Shown here piece by piece: positions 26,404 through 39,069 of a stretch of DNA of 64,000 nucleotides. The notes under the pieces were generated by a model. It searched no databases and was not told where the DNA came from. It was given only the letters and a program-made list of their open reading frames with translations. Source of the stretch: Trichomonas vaginalis G3 (taxonomy: Eukaryota; Parabasalia; Trichomonadida; Trichomonadidae). Made by a program: the position numbers and the translations under genes. The DNA lies in NCBI RefSeq assembly GCF_026262505.1, contig NC_067208.1:13277962-13341961 (forward strand), written 5' to 3'. How positions within the stretch are numbered: the stretch's first letter is position 1; each line of letters starts with the position of its first letter.

Positions 26404-26894
26404 ATGATGTATACCTCATAATATAGATCCAAGGTGATGTGATTTTTGCATCCCTGGGATGGACGATACACCCAAAGTGTCACCTTTTTTGGGATAACAT
26501 GAATTTGAAATATCATGAGAGTTCTGCAAACCATATGCACAATATCTATTCAGCCTGACTTCTTGTATATATGAGTTAGACTTCTTAAATATTGTGCTTG
26601 GGGCGATATAAGCATTTCCGAGATTACCATCGTGCTCTATAGTATGCTACTTCTCCCTGGTTCTAGCTCAGTTCCAAGGATATTGGCGTTCAAGGATTTG
26701 GCAAGGTCCTTCCGAAGTCTCTCATTCGATGAGAGATTTCGGAAGAATCTTGCCTTAAAGTACTCCAACTCTTGTTCTTTTGTTCCTAAATAGTGAGAAA
26801 AGTTATTTGACTACTTAAGGTAGAGATTATCCGAGGTCCCTCATTTGATGAGAGGCCTCGGATAATCTCTGCCTTAAAATTGTACACTTGTAGT
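26404..26894. repeat. Second copy of the non-coding hairpin block
   Basis: Matches 7,709-8,176 almost base for base, including the first two long hairpins, then changes at once into Polinton B2 sequence after TGTAGTC. It starts in the middle of a hairpin of the preceding array. Confidence 0.85.
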
Positions 26895-28645
26895 CGAACA
26901 TGGTTCTTGTCCGTTTACTATTTAATGATAGCTTGAGTTCATTTTATATCGGAGATTGTTGTGTTATGAGATTTCAAACTTTGTTCATTGCGTCAAGTAT
27001 GTTTTGTCCGCTTTACTATTTAATGTAGCTTGAATTTCATTTATATCGGAGATATTGTGTTTATGTCTTTATCTGCTTTTCGGCTATTTCTCTTCTTATC
27101 TCATTTTATTTCAAGTCTGCCTACCACCACCTCCCGGAAGAAGTATTTTTCTTCAGCTCTTGAAGAACGTCCACTTCGCCAATCTTTGGTGTCAATAATG
27201 AGACTTTGAGTTAAAACCTTTCCTGTCTTAAGGATGTTTGAAAAACTTCTTCTTCACCATGTTCGGGGTCATTGTCGTCATCATATCTTGTGAAATCAGA
27301 GATGTTGTCAACATTAAACATATCTGTCTCAAAAGTTCTGCTATTTGAAACTGGAACGAAAGAATACAGAACTTTCATATCTCCTAAAGTCAAGTCTGCT
27401 TTCTTAAGTATTTCTTGAATTATGCAATGAGAACAGAGTACTTGGAAAATTATTCGAACCAATATTTCATTAGCTGTTGGTTTTGGTGGTTCTTTTGGAG
27501 TTTCTGTTGTTTCAGTTCCTTCTGTAGGTTCTGTTGGAGTTTCTGCATCTCTTGACTTCAATGCTCTTGCTCTCAAAGACCTAAATGTTAGAGCACCGGG
27601 TTTTACAAAGGACTTTATAAAATGCTTTAATAGTTCCTGTAAGTTATTGTTTAGCATTAAGTAAGTTCCTTATGCTTCCATCATGTACGTCCATAGACTA
27701 TGTAAAAAATCTATACTTTCTTGTAGTCACGCATAGACTGACTGTGATTTTTTAAAAGATTGTCATACCTTTAAGCCAATCTTCATGCATGTCTGATACT
27801 GAGCCAAGAATATTCATTTGCTTCTTTAGTGTATTTTGTGCTTGTCGTAAAGTATCCAATCCGTACGTGCATTGTTTGTATACGTCTTACAGTATCTATT
27901 TGACTCCTTGTTCTTGCATCCAACCAGATAAAGTTTAATAGTATCCGAACCATTTGAAATGAAGTTCAAACAGCATTTTTAACGTCATTTAAAACTTCTT
28001 CACCAAGTACCGCCATATCTTTCCGAATTGGTTTGAAGAATCCATTTATGAAGCAGCTAGTTTAAACCAGATTATAAGGTCCCATATCCATGATTTAGCA
28101 GTTTTCACATCCTTTCCAATCCTTTCCATCCAAACCGTTTTCGCCTTGAGGTCCTTGTATTCCTTTGTTCCTTTTATTCTTGTATTCCTTGTGGTCCTTG
28201 AGGTCCGGTGTCACCCTCTCTCCTTTTCAGTTCATCTTTATGTTCGTTATAATATCTAATGTCATAGGTGTACATCATTACTGCTACCCAGCAACGCCGA
28301 GAATTTGTTTCTCATTCATGACTAAATTCTTTAGGCATTAATGTTGTCGTCAAATCGAAAGCTCTTTAACAATTCAATGAGAACATTTAATACTTTCACT
28401 AATGATGGCATCTACTGTAGAATTTATATATTGCAACCGTTCCATCATTTATGATGGGAACCTTGCTTGTTGTAATGAATGGGTCATAAGTGTTTTAAAA
28501 GTATCGAAATCAATGACTTTTTAGTTTTTCCACGTCAATGACTAAATCATTGCCTTCAATGAGTTAAAGTTTGAGTTTTTCGTTTACTAGTTCATGTGCT
28601 CTTCTTGCTTCATTTGTTTATACGCTATGCAGCAATATCATATTT
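26895..28645 (-). pseudogene. Polinton B2 fibre remnant
   Basis: Covers the amino-terminal two thirds of the B1 fibre, including the collagen-like stretch and the PTEPTEGTETTETPKEPPKP spacer. Many breaks. Confidence 0.8.
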
Positions 28646-28661
28646 TAATGAGAATAAAATG

Positions 28662-29403
28662 TTGTCTATTTGCAAAGTACAGACCCAAACGAATACGGGA
28701 CGTAAGCTACAAAAAAACTTAGGTCTTCAGAATGAAGCGCTTGCTTTCAGAGTTGTTGACTTCATACTATCGCAACTTTTGTCAAACAGATGAACAGATT
28801 TCATAGAGATTAAATAGATGACAAAGAAGTTTTATAACATTTCCTAACAGAGCAGATATAGAATAGATAAATTGCTGGAGTCATAGATACTCTCATAAAT
28901 GAAGAAATATTGACAACATAGATGTGAACTCTCTCTGAGGGAACATTTGAAGTTCAGTAGCAAGAAAGAGTTCAAGATACCAAGAATGAGTCATAGAGTA
29001 CAACTTTTCTGGGAGCATACCATATGACATTATCCTTTGAAAAGTGTTGACAAAACGATTGAGATGAAATCTGTTCCATACGTATGTTATGGTAATTGTT
29101 GTTACGTTGAGTCAAAAATAGCTAATTCACAGGTATTCAGAGTTATAGTAAAGGTTCAGTAGAATATAAATCCCTTCGTTATGCAGTCAATTCAATGTTC
29201 TTCAAACGTTCCTGTCATAGCAACTCATTTAGGTTAAATGGGTTCGCATTAGTCCTCATAATTTGAAAGACATGCAATTCAGACTGTTTGACTTTCCAAG
29301 GAGAGCCTGTAGAACTGAGGCACCAGTGCGAATGACTGTTGAAGTTGACTTTTTAGAAAATATAAATGCAACAGCTTACAAGAGAACTCAGAGCTAAAAA
29401 TAT
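28662..29403 (+). pseudogene. Polinton B2 minor-capsid-like remnant
   Basis: Counterpart of 17,833-18,597. Many breaks. Confidence 0.75.
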
Positions 29404-29637
29404 AAAGTATGAATGTTATGTATTAGGTCTATGAACTTTGTGTTGTTGCTGTTTGATGAAACAAATGAGTTAGTTATGCCAGTCAAGAGAACAGAAAAAG
29501 GCGTCAAAGGCGCCGAGCGCAAAGCGCTATATTGTGTTAGTGAAACTGCACAAGTCAATAAGATTAGGTTTGGCATTATGAGATGAGTTCGATACTGTTG
29601 AGAAGTTTTTGGACAGATATTACAAATTGCTAACTTG
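29366..29637 (+). pseudogene. Polinton B2 small gene remnant
   Basis: Counterpart of 18,558-18,830, with its twin mini-hairpin at 29,500-29,528 kept intact; another twin hairpin follows at 29,653-29,685. Broken. Confidence 0.7.
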
Positions 29638-29699
29638 AATTTTTTGACTGACGGCGCAAAGCGCCAAGATGGGCTCAAAGAGCCCTCCTGACTGCTTTA

Positions 29700-30347
29700 A
29701 ATTTACTAAAACATATTTCAAGCAAAGCTTATAGTAAGTAGATAGTTTTGTATACTCGTTCGAATATTTATACTTAAACTCAACTCCTGTAGTTCCTGGT
29801 GTTTCAATGATGCGGATGTTACCTATTTCATGAATAGTGGAGTTTGACCACAGCATTCGATTTCAGGGTCGAGATAGTCAATGACACATTGTTTCCGCTG
29901 TTATTCGTGAGATAACATTTTCAAGGTCCTCCTTTGTTAGAAATTATTTGGTTCTTGCTTATAAAGATTTGTCAAAAGCTTCTTATCGTCTTTGAGTAAA
30001 ATTGTTTGGTATAACTGAAGAAAGTAATGGTCTACGTTATCTGAAGGATTTGTTTGAACATTTTGTGTGTAAGGGTTGTCGTTGGCTTCTTAAAGAATTT
30101 GGTCCAGTGTGGATACTCTAATAACATCTGATGTAGCGTTAGCGTTTTGAAGCTGAGTTTCAAATTCACGGCGCCAAGCTCCAAGATGGGCTCTTTGAGC
30201 CCTCCGACTTAAGTTCTGGTTCTTTTTCTTTCAAACACTCTGAACTATAGTTCTTTATGACAATATTGTTTGTCGTTCGTGAGTCAACATTTGATGTTGT
30301 TCAATTGGAACATTAAGGCACCAGCTAAGATGGATTTGCTTCTCATT
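29700..30347 (-). pseudogene. Polinton B2 core protein remnant
   Basis: Counterpart of 18,890-19,540, including the twin hairpin (30,170-30,202), here with an altered first arm. Broken in several places. Confidence 0.75.
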
Positions 30348-30371
30348 TCATATAGAATAAAACCTTTTATA

Positions 30372-30775
30372 TGTATGAAATGAACAATATACTCGACAAG
30401 GGTTTGAATGTAAAGCTAACGAATGAAAATATTGTTGAATTCACTGAGACAGGAGCTGTGTATAAAGATGTAGAAACTACTGAACAAAAGAGCTAAGGGA
30501 AGAAGCAGGAATATGAACAAAGGGTGGAAGCCTATAAAAATTTATGTCAATGATGGCTCAGGAGGTTCAAACATAAATATGCAGAAAGTTATAGAGTTTA
30601 TGCTCTCAAAGGTGAAAAGCCTTCATTTAAGAACAAAGCTATTCTAACACATATCCTCAAAAGCTAACGGATGGGGAAGTGGATGATATGAATGACAGCA
30701 AAAATATTAACAAAGAAATGCGACAGAGATGCATGGAATTTGTTTACCATCAGTCAATTGAAGGTTAACTTTAAA
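30372..30775 (+). pseudogene. Polinton B2 remnant of the 133-aa gene
   Basis: Counterpart of 19,566-19,967. Several breaks. Confidence 0.7.
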
Positions 30776-31640
30776 CAATGTTGGTCGTTCCCATGGAATG
30801 TTTTTTGACTTTAATGGATTAGTCATGATATGAATCTCAAGGTATGAACGAGGAGAGATGAGAGACTTATATGCTCCCAAATTTCTTCAAAAGGTAATGT
30901 TATACCTGACTGTTTCCAAATGAGTTCAATGTCATAGCGTGAGAAACCTTGAAAGATAACGAAGTCAGTTATGAGACGTTTTATGTTTAAAGCAAGGAAA
31001 CGCCATGTTTGCATAAGTTTGCTACAGTTAAGTGGTAATGTCTGACTTTAGTTATGATGTTAGCTAATGGTGAGTCTGCTTTTGACACTAACCTTTCCGG
31101 CGAAGTCGTCAAACGAGCAGAGTGTTTGAAGGATACTTTTTGAAGGGTATTTTGAAAGTTTTGACAGAATGTAGTTTGTCAGTCGTTTCATATCGTAACT
31201 CCTGAGTATTGACGTAAGTGGTGTTTGTCAATAATTCTTTCCATCTCTTCTGAAGTCTTTTGCATCCTGACTGTATGAACTCTACATAGCATAATATTTC
31301 TCTTACGTCGAATGTAACGTTGAAGAAATTCAATGAGTTCACTGTCTGGAACTTTAACGACAGAGGCTTGAACTTTTGACATAAATTTTTCGCTGTTGAA
31401 TCATAGAGTCTGAAGTTGCTGATATAATGATTTGGTCATAGTAAGAGTCGTTTCCTAAACGCTCTGTTATGAGTATATGACGAATGAGGTTGAATGTCTT
31501 ACCTGAACCCATCTTCACAATAGAAATACACACATTTGAACAGAACTCATAATCTTTGCTGAAAGGAAGAATAAGAGAGAGTTAAGTTTGTCTGTAGTTT
31601 CATTCATGTCTTCATCTACATCATGTATAAAATGCTTCAT
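30772..31640 (-). pseudogene. Polinton B2 packaging ATPase remnant
   Basis: Counterpart of 19,964-20,850. Several breaks. Confidence 0.75.
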
Positions 31641-31655
31641 TTTATCTCCATTAAA

Positions 31656-32533
31656 ATGCAAGTCAGAATATTCAGGAACATAGCACCGAGTCTAACTGAC
31701 AAGAGTATAAGATATACTATGAACACGTTATGATGAAAACCAACCAAAATTCAAGAAAGTCAGTATACTTATGAATATCCAAGACACTGGGTAGAGTATG
31801 TAGGAGGTGAGAAAGCTATTGAAATAAGACAAGTTAGAAGTATTCCAGCAGGAAGAACAATATTATTGAAGAACTTTAATGTTTTGAGGTATAATGATGA
31901 AACAAAGAAGCAAGATATTTTCCTGTTGCTGTGTATGTGAACCTAGACACAGGAGATGACATGAAAGTTTTTAACACAAAGCTTCAAACGGTAGTGAGAG
32001 AACAACTGACTGCGGAAGGACATCCATTACTTCAGAAGTTACCATAGTAATATAATTTTGAAACAATGCAATAGATTTTAAAGTCGTCTCTGCAAAGAAG
32101 TCAGGTTTTACATTTAATGAAGCAGATGTATATTCGAATGAAAACTTCAAAGCTATTGCATGGTTAGATAATGACGATTGCTTTAAGAAAATATTTAAAT
32201 TCAGTGACTCAAAGATGTCAATAGATGACCTTCGTGAATGTTACATCGACGTTTACAGTAGAAGGTTCAGCAGGATTGCTTACAAGATTGTCAATTGGTG
32301 GTATTTGGTCTCGTGAGAACATTGTTATAAAATCCAGTATAAGTGAATTTGCTGAAGAATCTATATTATGTCTTTCAAACTACATGTATTCGCCGCCGAA
32401 GCATTATAGTATAACAAACTTTGTCAGTAAGTTTAACATAAGACTTGTCGAACCTTCTTCAATGAAAGATGTTGTGCTACCTAAAGATGGAAAGGATGGA
32501 CTCATTATTGAGATGATTTTAATAGCATATTAA
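31656..32533 (+). pseudogene. Polinton B2 remnant of the 293-aa gene
   Basis: Counterpart of 20,867-21,748; the last 100 codons are still open. Several breaks. Confidence 0.75.
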
Positions 32534-32757
32534 ATGAGCTTGTTTTTAAAGGTCATTCATGATGAAATAACTGTTGTAGAAGATGTTAGCAATTGTTCAG
32601 ACATTTTGAAGCGTATAGATGAGATAAGAAAGAAGTTTATGAAGCCGCAACGCGGCGAGGACGAAGTCCATGAGAATGTTTATGTTTCATTGACTTTCTC
32701 CAGTAACGAAACTTTTATGAGATAATATTGAAGAGAGATGATTTTAATATGGTGTAA
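32534..32757 (+). pseudogene. Polinton B2 small gene with twin hairpin
   Basis: Counterpart of 21,749-21,971. The twin hairpin at 32,644-32,669 is read as KPQRGEDEVHENV. About one break. Confidence 0.6.
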
Positions 32758-33280
32758 ATGGTAGCTTGGACAGTTTAGGCGCAATGGGAACAAAAGCATT
32801 AGCATTTGGAGCAAAAGCACTTGGGCTTATGACGCAGTAAATAAAATGAGTGGAGGAAGGGTTTCGAAGACATTAGATGCAAATAAAGGAAAGATGGAGG
32901 CTGGGTTGCAAAGAAGTTAAGATTAAATAAAATAGGGCTCATAAATAAAGCATCCATTTGGTTGCGACTGAGTCAGAAAATGCTTTAGGAAAGGACGATG
33001 AGTTTGCAAAACACGCAAAAGACTTTAATGACCAGATGAAAGGTGAAACAATGCATTTAAATAGATTCGATGGAACTAAAGAAAATGTTTCTTCTCCACC
33101 AGTAGTTCTTCCGTATGGTCCCTATGGAATGTATGGAAATCCTTACGAAAGACCATTTGACCATTGACTGGTGGAAGTAACTGGTATCATTCGGACGAAG
33201 AAGAAAGACAGTCAAGTTGGAGACAGACGTGAAGAAAGCAACTAAAAAGAAACCAAGGAAGAGAGTTATAAAGCAATGAA
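32758..33280 (+). pseudogene. Polinton B2 basic protein remnant
   Basis: Counterpart of 21,972-22,499, followed by the GGTTAGA iterated palindrome (33,288-33,333). Several breaks. Confidence 0.7.
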
Positions 33281-33430
33281 TCAACAGGTTAGAAAAGAGG
33301 TTAGATATCGGGTTAGATCTAACCTTCTACCCTAAATTTATTTTTGTGCTATGTTTTCATACGTGTGCGGGTGGTGATATCATTAATTTTTAAGTTATTT
33401 TTTATTTTATTTTTATTTTATTTGGATGTA

Positions 33431-33936
33431 ATGACAGAACAAAAGCAACTCATACAAATCAAAAACATATAACAACATACATTTAAACATTTATTCTTCC
33501 TTCCTGAGCATAACATGTTCTTTCAAATACATCCGAGACCAGTTGACTTTTCATTGACTGTTTATAAAGATAGAAATAGTTTATATCATTAAACCATATG
33601 ATGACGAAGGTAAGTTATGTAAATTGTACGTTAAGAAGTTAGAGAAAGTTTATGGCTTCAAGTAATGACTACAATAGGGTTAACACTGATGATGAAGATA
33701 TTGAGGAAAATTTATGAGAACATTATGGAAGTCGTTAGTGAGAAGATAGTGAGAACGTTTATTTTTACATTAGTGAGTTCGTTAGTGAAGTGGTTGGCGG
33801 CTTTGTAAATATAAGGTTAAATTAGTTTTTGCGTTCATGTTGTAAATATACGTTAACGGTTTTGTAAAGTTCAAATTCACAAGTATTGGGTAAAGTGGAA
33901 CGCAGTGCCACCATACCCAACTATTGTATACTAACT
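33431..33936 (+). pseudogene. Polinton B2 end gene remnant and right terminus
   Basis: Counterpart of 22,653-23,161, ending GTATACTAACT at 33,926-33,936. Broken. Confidence 0.7.
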
Positions 33937-33944
33937 AACTTTTA

Positions 33945-34485
33945 CAAGTGAATTTGCTTGTAACTTAGAAACAACTCTTCAAGCTTTTCAAGAAAAAATA
34001 AACGACATCTATATCGAATATGCAAACCCAGTATAACATTGACGAAGGAGAATACCATCTCGATATTATATATGACAGAAAAATGCAACTGTTAAAATCA
34101 ATAAAATAGAAGACCTTGGAGAAAACGTTTATATTTCTACAAAATATAACAATGCATGGTATAGATTTATGAGGATGTTAAATCAGCCTGCAGAATTCCA
34201 GTACACCCGGACTTTTATGAAGTCGAAAACCCTAATGGAACATATGAAATGTTTTCGACTCAGATGCTATTTAGTTCATGCTTCATTTCTTGGCGCACAA
34301 AATCTTTTTATGCTTGGCAAATGACTTTTACGAAAACCTACAAAGCTATATGAACCACCAAGTGGAAGTATTTAGACTTTCAAGTATGGTTTACAACAGA
34401 TGGAAGAAAGAGATAGTTCCATTATACCATGCGTTTTACTTAGAACTAGTTTCATATACAACTACTATCGAACGGTAAAAATATA
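33945..34485 (+). pseudogene. Remnant of the 183-aa minor-capsid-like gene
   Basis: Counterpart of 23,173-23,724, joined to the B2 terminus in the same way as in B1. Many breaks. Confidence 0.7.
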
Positions 34486-34496
34486 ATTTTTTTATA

Positions 34497-35096
34497 CGGT
34501 TAGGTGTTGGATTTGGTTGCCAACTAGACTGTGGTGCAGGTTCAGGCTGTTGTATAACAGGAGCTTGTTCTCTGGTCAGGGTCTTTAGGTATAATACCAA
34601 CAAACTGACCTACTCTTTTACCAATATTTTTGACTCGTTCCAAATTCCTCTTCTACGGTTTTTATTCCATTCATATACCTCTTCCAACTCTTCTGAAGAA
34701 GTTTCAATACTACTGAAGAAACCATTTTACTATATGTAAAAATCTAATGTCCGCCTAGTCTTTTGCGTTTCTGTTGAGTTCCATAGCATCTTTAACTGGA
34801 GCTCATACATTCTGTTCTCCTCTGGTAGAAAACATATTCTGGGTCAACTCCTGTTTCGCGTCATCTGCATAAATTGTTTATATCCCACTTTCAGGTTTGT
34901 ATAAAACTCTTTCATTCATATTGCATACATGGTGGCAACCTAACGCAGCGTCATTTGACATGGCAGTTTGCATTTGTACATCTGTTGGCACTGACATAGT
35001 TTGCCATTGCAATTTGTATCTTAACTTCATTTGGAATATTCTCTGGGTTTGGTTGCTCCAGGTTTGCTGGCATTCGCTAAGTTTCTGTGCGTCCAT
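34497..35096 (-). pseudogene. Remnants of the amphipathic-repeat and 120-aa genes
   Basis: Counterparts of 23,729-23,971 and 23,990-24,352 in the same order. Many breaks. Confidence 0.7.
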
Positions 35097-35134
35097 TTAA
35101 TATTAGATAAAAATATCTCTTACGAGTACATATG

Positions 35135-37410
35135 CTGAACATTTGTCTAACATTGCTGGTAGTTCATGTGCTTCAAAGTTTCTGGCATGACTTTCAATGT
35201 TCCTGCAACTGTTATCTAAACTGTTAAGAGTATCTTTTACGCTTGTACTTGGATTTTCTAATGGTGCACTTGAACCAAGGTCAAAGTTCAATATTATGTC
35301 GTCTGCTCTAACAGTAGTGAAGGATTTATGTGTATGGTTTTGTCAGCTTTACTGTCTAAAGAAGTTTGAAGTTCATTTATATCGGAGATGTTGTGTTTAT
35401 GAGATTTCAAAACTTTGTTCGTTGCGTTCAAGTTCAACTTTGTCAGCTTTACTTTTAATAGCATCTTCAAACGTTATTTTTGCCTTAACTCTTAACATAA
35501 ATCTTGGTTCAACTAATACACCGTTAACAGAAAAGTAGAGGCATAAATTTCATCGTTATAACCAAATGCTTCTGGTGCTTTACTACATCATACTGTACAG
35601 TACAGCTTATGTCATAACCTTTAGCACGAATGTATTTATATCTTCTTTCATTAACATTTTTTGTCTTCGCTTCATCACTTCGTGTTAAATATCCATGGTA
35701 GTCCGTTATAATCTGTTCGTCTGAAGTTATATAATGAACGTGGTTTTTATCTGCTTTTTCGGCTAATTTCTCATTAACATCATTCACTTCTAATTCAACT
35801 CTTCCGCCAGAACTCTTATTATCATTAATCTTTTTCATTAATTCGGTAATTACGTCATAAAGACTATATTCTGTTTTCGGTTTTGTAAATAATGAGTCAA
35901 AATTTCTTTTCATCATTACATCGCTGACATTAATGATATCACCAATTCCTTTTTCATTTATTCTCTTCATTAATTCTGCAATAATGACGAATATATAATC
36001 TGTTAATTTATTCTCTTCATCGAGGGTTATAGAATGTTTTGAAATTGAATCATTAACTCCTCTAAATAAATCAATAACTTCAGGATACACGTTTTTAATG
36101 TCTTGAATAACCCGACCAGTATCCTCGCCACTATGTGGCTCTGAGCCCGTTGGGCTCTGTTGTTCATGTTCTTCGTTCCCGTCGTTACGTGGTTTTATAT
36201 CTCTAACCATCATCAACGCAGCCATAACCGGAGGGTTTGTTGCTACCTGTTCGAAAATCCGTCCGTTATGTATGGTATATCTAAATAATTTCTTTGTGTT
36301 TGTTAAAACATTTGAAACAAGTCTTTTAAAACCATCTACAAAATTTCCTGTTTCACCTAATGTTCTTGCAGCATTTACAAGCTCACCCATTCCCGCTTTT
36401 GACCCCAAAAACGTCCATATTGCATTTATTTCACTCTGTATAGTTGTCCATTCAGCGAAACTAACACCCGCATTCGCTAAGCTGAAAATGAAATTCAGTG
36501 GATCGAACTTAATTCCACCTTCTTTTTCAATTTCAACGAACTCACTAACATGAGATTTTAAATATTCTTTCGTTAAAATTGTTTTCCCCGATGTTATGTC
36601 ATTAACGAAACTATCACCGTCAAAAGTTAACGAATTCAATTTCGTCGTTGATGCTTTTATTTCATACACCGCTTTATCGATAGTTTTTGGCTCACCTTCT
36701 TTAGAAGCATATGAAACATTAATGAATGAATTATATGTATTCGTGAATGAGTTAAAATCAATGATTTTCATTAATGACGCCTTTAATGATTCATTAACTG
36801 TTGAATCCCTTAAAGTAATTAATGAACTGTCGTTAATGAAAGGTACACTGCAAACCGTCGAGTTTGGATCAAATGCTGTAGTTGGTGCAGGAATATTAAT
36901 GATATAAGTCATTAAATCATTAAGTGACGTAAATAATGTTGTCGTTTTTGATTTAATTTCTTTAGCATCTGTTATATATGGTAATTTTATTTCTGTAGTT
37001 TCTGAATTAAAGATATTCGCTAAAATGTTTTGTAAACTGTTTTGAACAGCTGTGTAAACCGTTGAATTCGGAACTCTTACGATTTCACCATCCTTAATAA
37101 AAGGCATTGTACATGACGTAGTGCTTGGGTCAAATCTTTCGGGATTATAATTCAACATATATTCTAACGCTTCATATACAGACCTATAAACAGTTGTGTC
37201 GTTCTTCATGACAACTTCACCATTTACAATGAATGGCATTGTACATGGAGTTAAAATAGGGTCAAACTTTTCATAGTCCTTCCATGTTATGTATTTCTCG
37301 GTATTTCCATCAGAAATAACAATATATTTGTCAGTAAGTGTGAGAGAGTATTGACCAAAATATAAACGTTTAGCTCTGTCAGCTTCATACGCATATGCAG
37401 CAATACTCAT
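35135..37410 (-). pseudogene. Polinton B3 fibre with repeated N-terminal module
   Basis: Starts MSIAAYAYEADRAKRL, then a module of about 60 residues occurs four times: FDPSTTSCTMPFIKDGEIV, then NSTVY and a helical SLQNIL stretch, with one copy weaker. B1 has only one such module. No collagen-like stretch here. The later part shares the KADKNHVHYITSDEQIITD linker with B1. One or two breaks. Encodes a receptor fibre variant. Confidence 0.7.
36137..36157. repeat. Mini-hairpin pair in fibre gene
   Basis: GGCTCTGAGCC overlapping GAGCCC-GTT-GGGCTC; translated in frame in the segment HEQQSPTGSEPHSGED. Confidence 0.55.
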
Positions 37411-37427
37411 ATTTTAATGAGAATAAA

Positions 37428-38203
37428 ATGTTGTTCTATTTGCAAAGTACAGACCCAAACGAATACGGGACAGTAAAGCTACAAACAAACTTAGGTCTTC
37501 AGAATGAAGCGCTTGCTTTCAGAGTTGTTGACTTCAATACTATCGCTTCATTCGTTATAACAGATGAAACAGATTTCATGGAGCTTGAAATAGATGGAAA
37601 GAAGCACGAAATAAGATTTCACAATAATGTAGAATATAAGATGGAAACATTAGCTGGAGTGTTAAATGCGCTCATAAATACTACAATAAACAAGGAGAAC
37701 GAAGAAAACTTAATGAATGTTAAACTTATTGCAGGAGTTTTGAAGTTCAGTTATGCGAAGGAGTTTAAGATAACACGAATGAGTCATAGAGTTCAATTGC
37801 TTCTGGGAGCATACCATATGACATTCCTTTGAAAAGTGTTGACAAAACGATTGAGATGAAATCTGTTCCATACGTATGTTATGGTAATTGTTTATACATT
37901 GAGTCAAAAATAGCTAATGTCACAGGTATTTCAGGAGTTAATAGTAAAGGTTCAGTAGAATATAAATCCTTCTGTTATGCAGTCAATTCAATGTTCATTC
38001 CAAACGTTCCTGTCATAGTAACTCATTTAGGTAAATGGGTTCGCATTAGTCCTCATAATTTGAAAGACATGCAATTCAGACTTGTTGACTTTCAAGGAGA
38101 GCCTGTAGAACTGAAGGCACCAGTGCGAATGACTGTTGAAGTTGACTTTTTAGAAAATATTAAATGCAACAGCTTACAAGAGAACTCAGAGCTAAAAATA
38201 TAA
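37428..38203 (+). pseudogene. Polinton B3 minor-capsid-like gene, broken
   Basis: Counterpart of 17,833-18,597 with a diverged stretch in the first half (GVLNALINTTINKENEENL) and a nearly identical second half, which points to exchange between copies. About one break. Confidence 0.7.
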
Positions 38204-38433
38204 AGTATGAATGTTATGTATTAGGTCATGAACTTTGGTTATTGCTGTTTGATGAAACAAATGAGTTAGTTATGTCAGTCAAGAGAACAGAAAAAGGCGT
38301 CAAAGGCGCCGAGCGCAAAGCGCTATATTGTGTTAGTGAAAACTGCACCAAGTCAATAAGATTAGGTTTGCATTATGAAGATGAGTTCGATACTGTTGAA
38401 GAAGTTTTGGATAGATATTACAAATTGCTTTAA
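38164..38433 (+). CDS. Small Polinton protein, B3 copy (89 aa)
   Basis: Same as the 90-residue gene at 18,558, with its twin hairpin at 38,296-38,324. Ends KLL and overlaps the end of the convergent gene by four bases, because the intergenic twin hairpin of B1 is absent. Confidence 0.6.
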   Translation: MQQLTRELRAKNIKYECYVLGHELWLLLFDETNELVMSVKRTEKGVKGAERKALYCVSENCTKSIRLGLHYEDEFDTVEEVLDRYYKLL

Positions 38434-39044
38434 TTTACTAAAACATATTTCAAACAAAGCTTATATTCTGTTGAAAGTTTTGTATACTCGTTCGAATATT
38501 TATACTTAAACTCAACTCCTGTAGTTCCTGGTGTTTCAATGATGCGGATGTTACCTATTTTCATGAATGGTGGCGTTTGACCACAGCATTCGATTTCAGG
38601 GTCGAGATAGTCAATGACACATTGTTTCCCTGTTATTCGTGAGATAACATTTTCAAGGTCCTCCTTTGTTAGAATTATTTGGTTCTTGCTTATAAGATTT
38701 GTCAAAAGCTTCTTATCGTCTTTGAGTAAAATTGTTTGGTATAACTGAAGAAGGTAATGGTCTACGTTATCTGAAGGATTTGTTTGAACATTTGTGTAAG
38801 GGTTGTCGTTGGCTTCTCTTGAAAGAATTTGGTCCAGTGGTGGATACTCTAACTTAACATCTGATGTAGCGTTAGCGTTTGAAGCTGAGTTTAAATTCAC
38901 GGATTTCAGTTCTGGTTCTTTTTCTTTCAAACACTCTGAACTATAGTTCTTTATGACAATATTGTTTGTCGTTCGTGAGTCAACATTTGATGTTGGTTCA
39001 ATTGGAACATTAACGGCACCAGCTAAGATGGATTTGCTTCTCAT
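38430..39044 (-). CDS. Conserved Polinton core protein, B3 copy (204 aa)
   Basis: Same as 18,890-19,540 without the 12 residues contributed there by a twin hairpin. Looks whole. Function unknown. Confidence 0.6.
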   Translation of the reverse strand: MRSKSILAGAVNVPIEPTSNVDSRTTNNIVIKNYSSECLKEKEPELKSVNLNSASNANATSDVKLEYPPLDQILSREANDNPYTNVQTNPSDNVDHYLLQLYQTILLKDDKKLLTNLISKNQIILTKEDLENVISRITGKQCVIDYLDPEIECCGQTPPFMKIGNIRIIETPGTTGVEFKYKYSNEYTKLSTEYKLCLKYVLVN

Positions 39045-39069
39045 TTCATATAGAATAAAAACCTTTTAT

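Larger units (their letters stand above)
26895..35134. mobile_element. Polinton type B, copy B2, heavily broken
   Basis: Collinear with 16,060-24,400, including the B1 terminus and the join to the methyltransferase segment, but it lacks the methyltransferase. Dozens of breaks, almost all small length differences with few base substitutions. That pattern fits uncorrected sequence better than age, so the copy may be an assembly product or a very recent duplicate. Both ends are abrupt. Confidence 0.8.
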
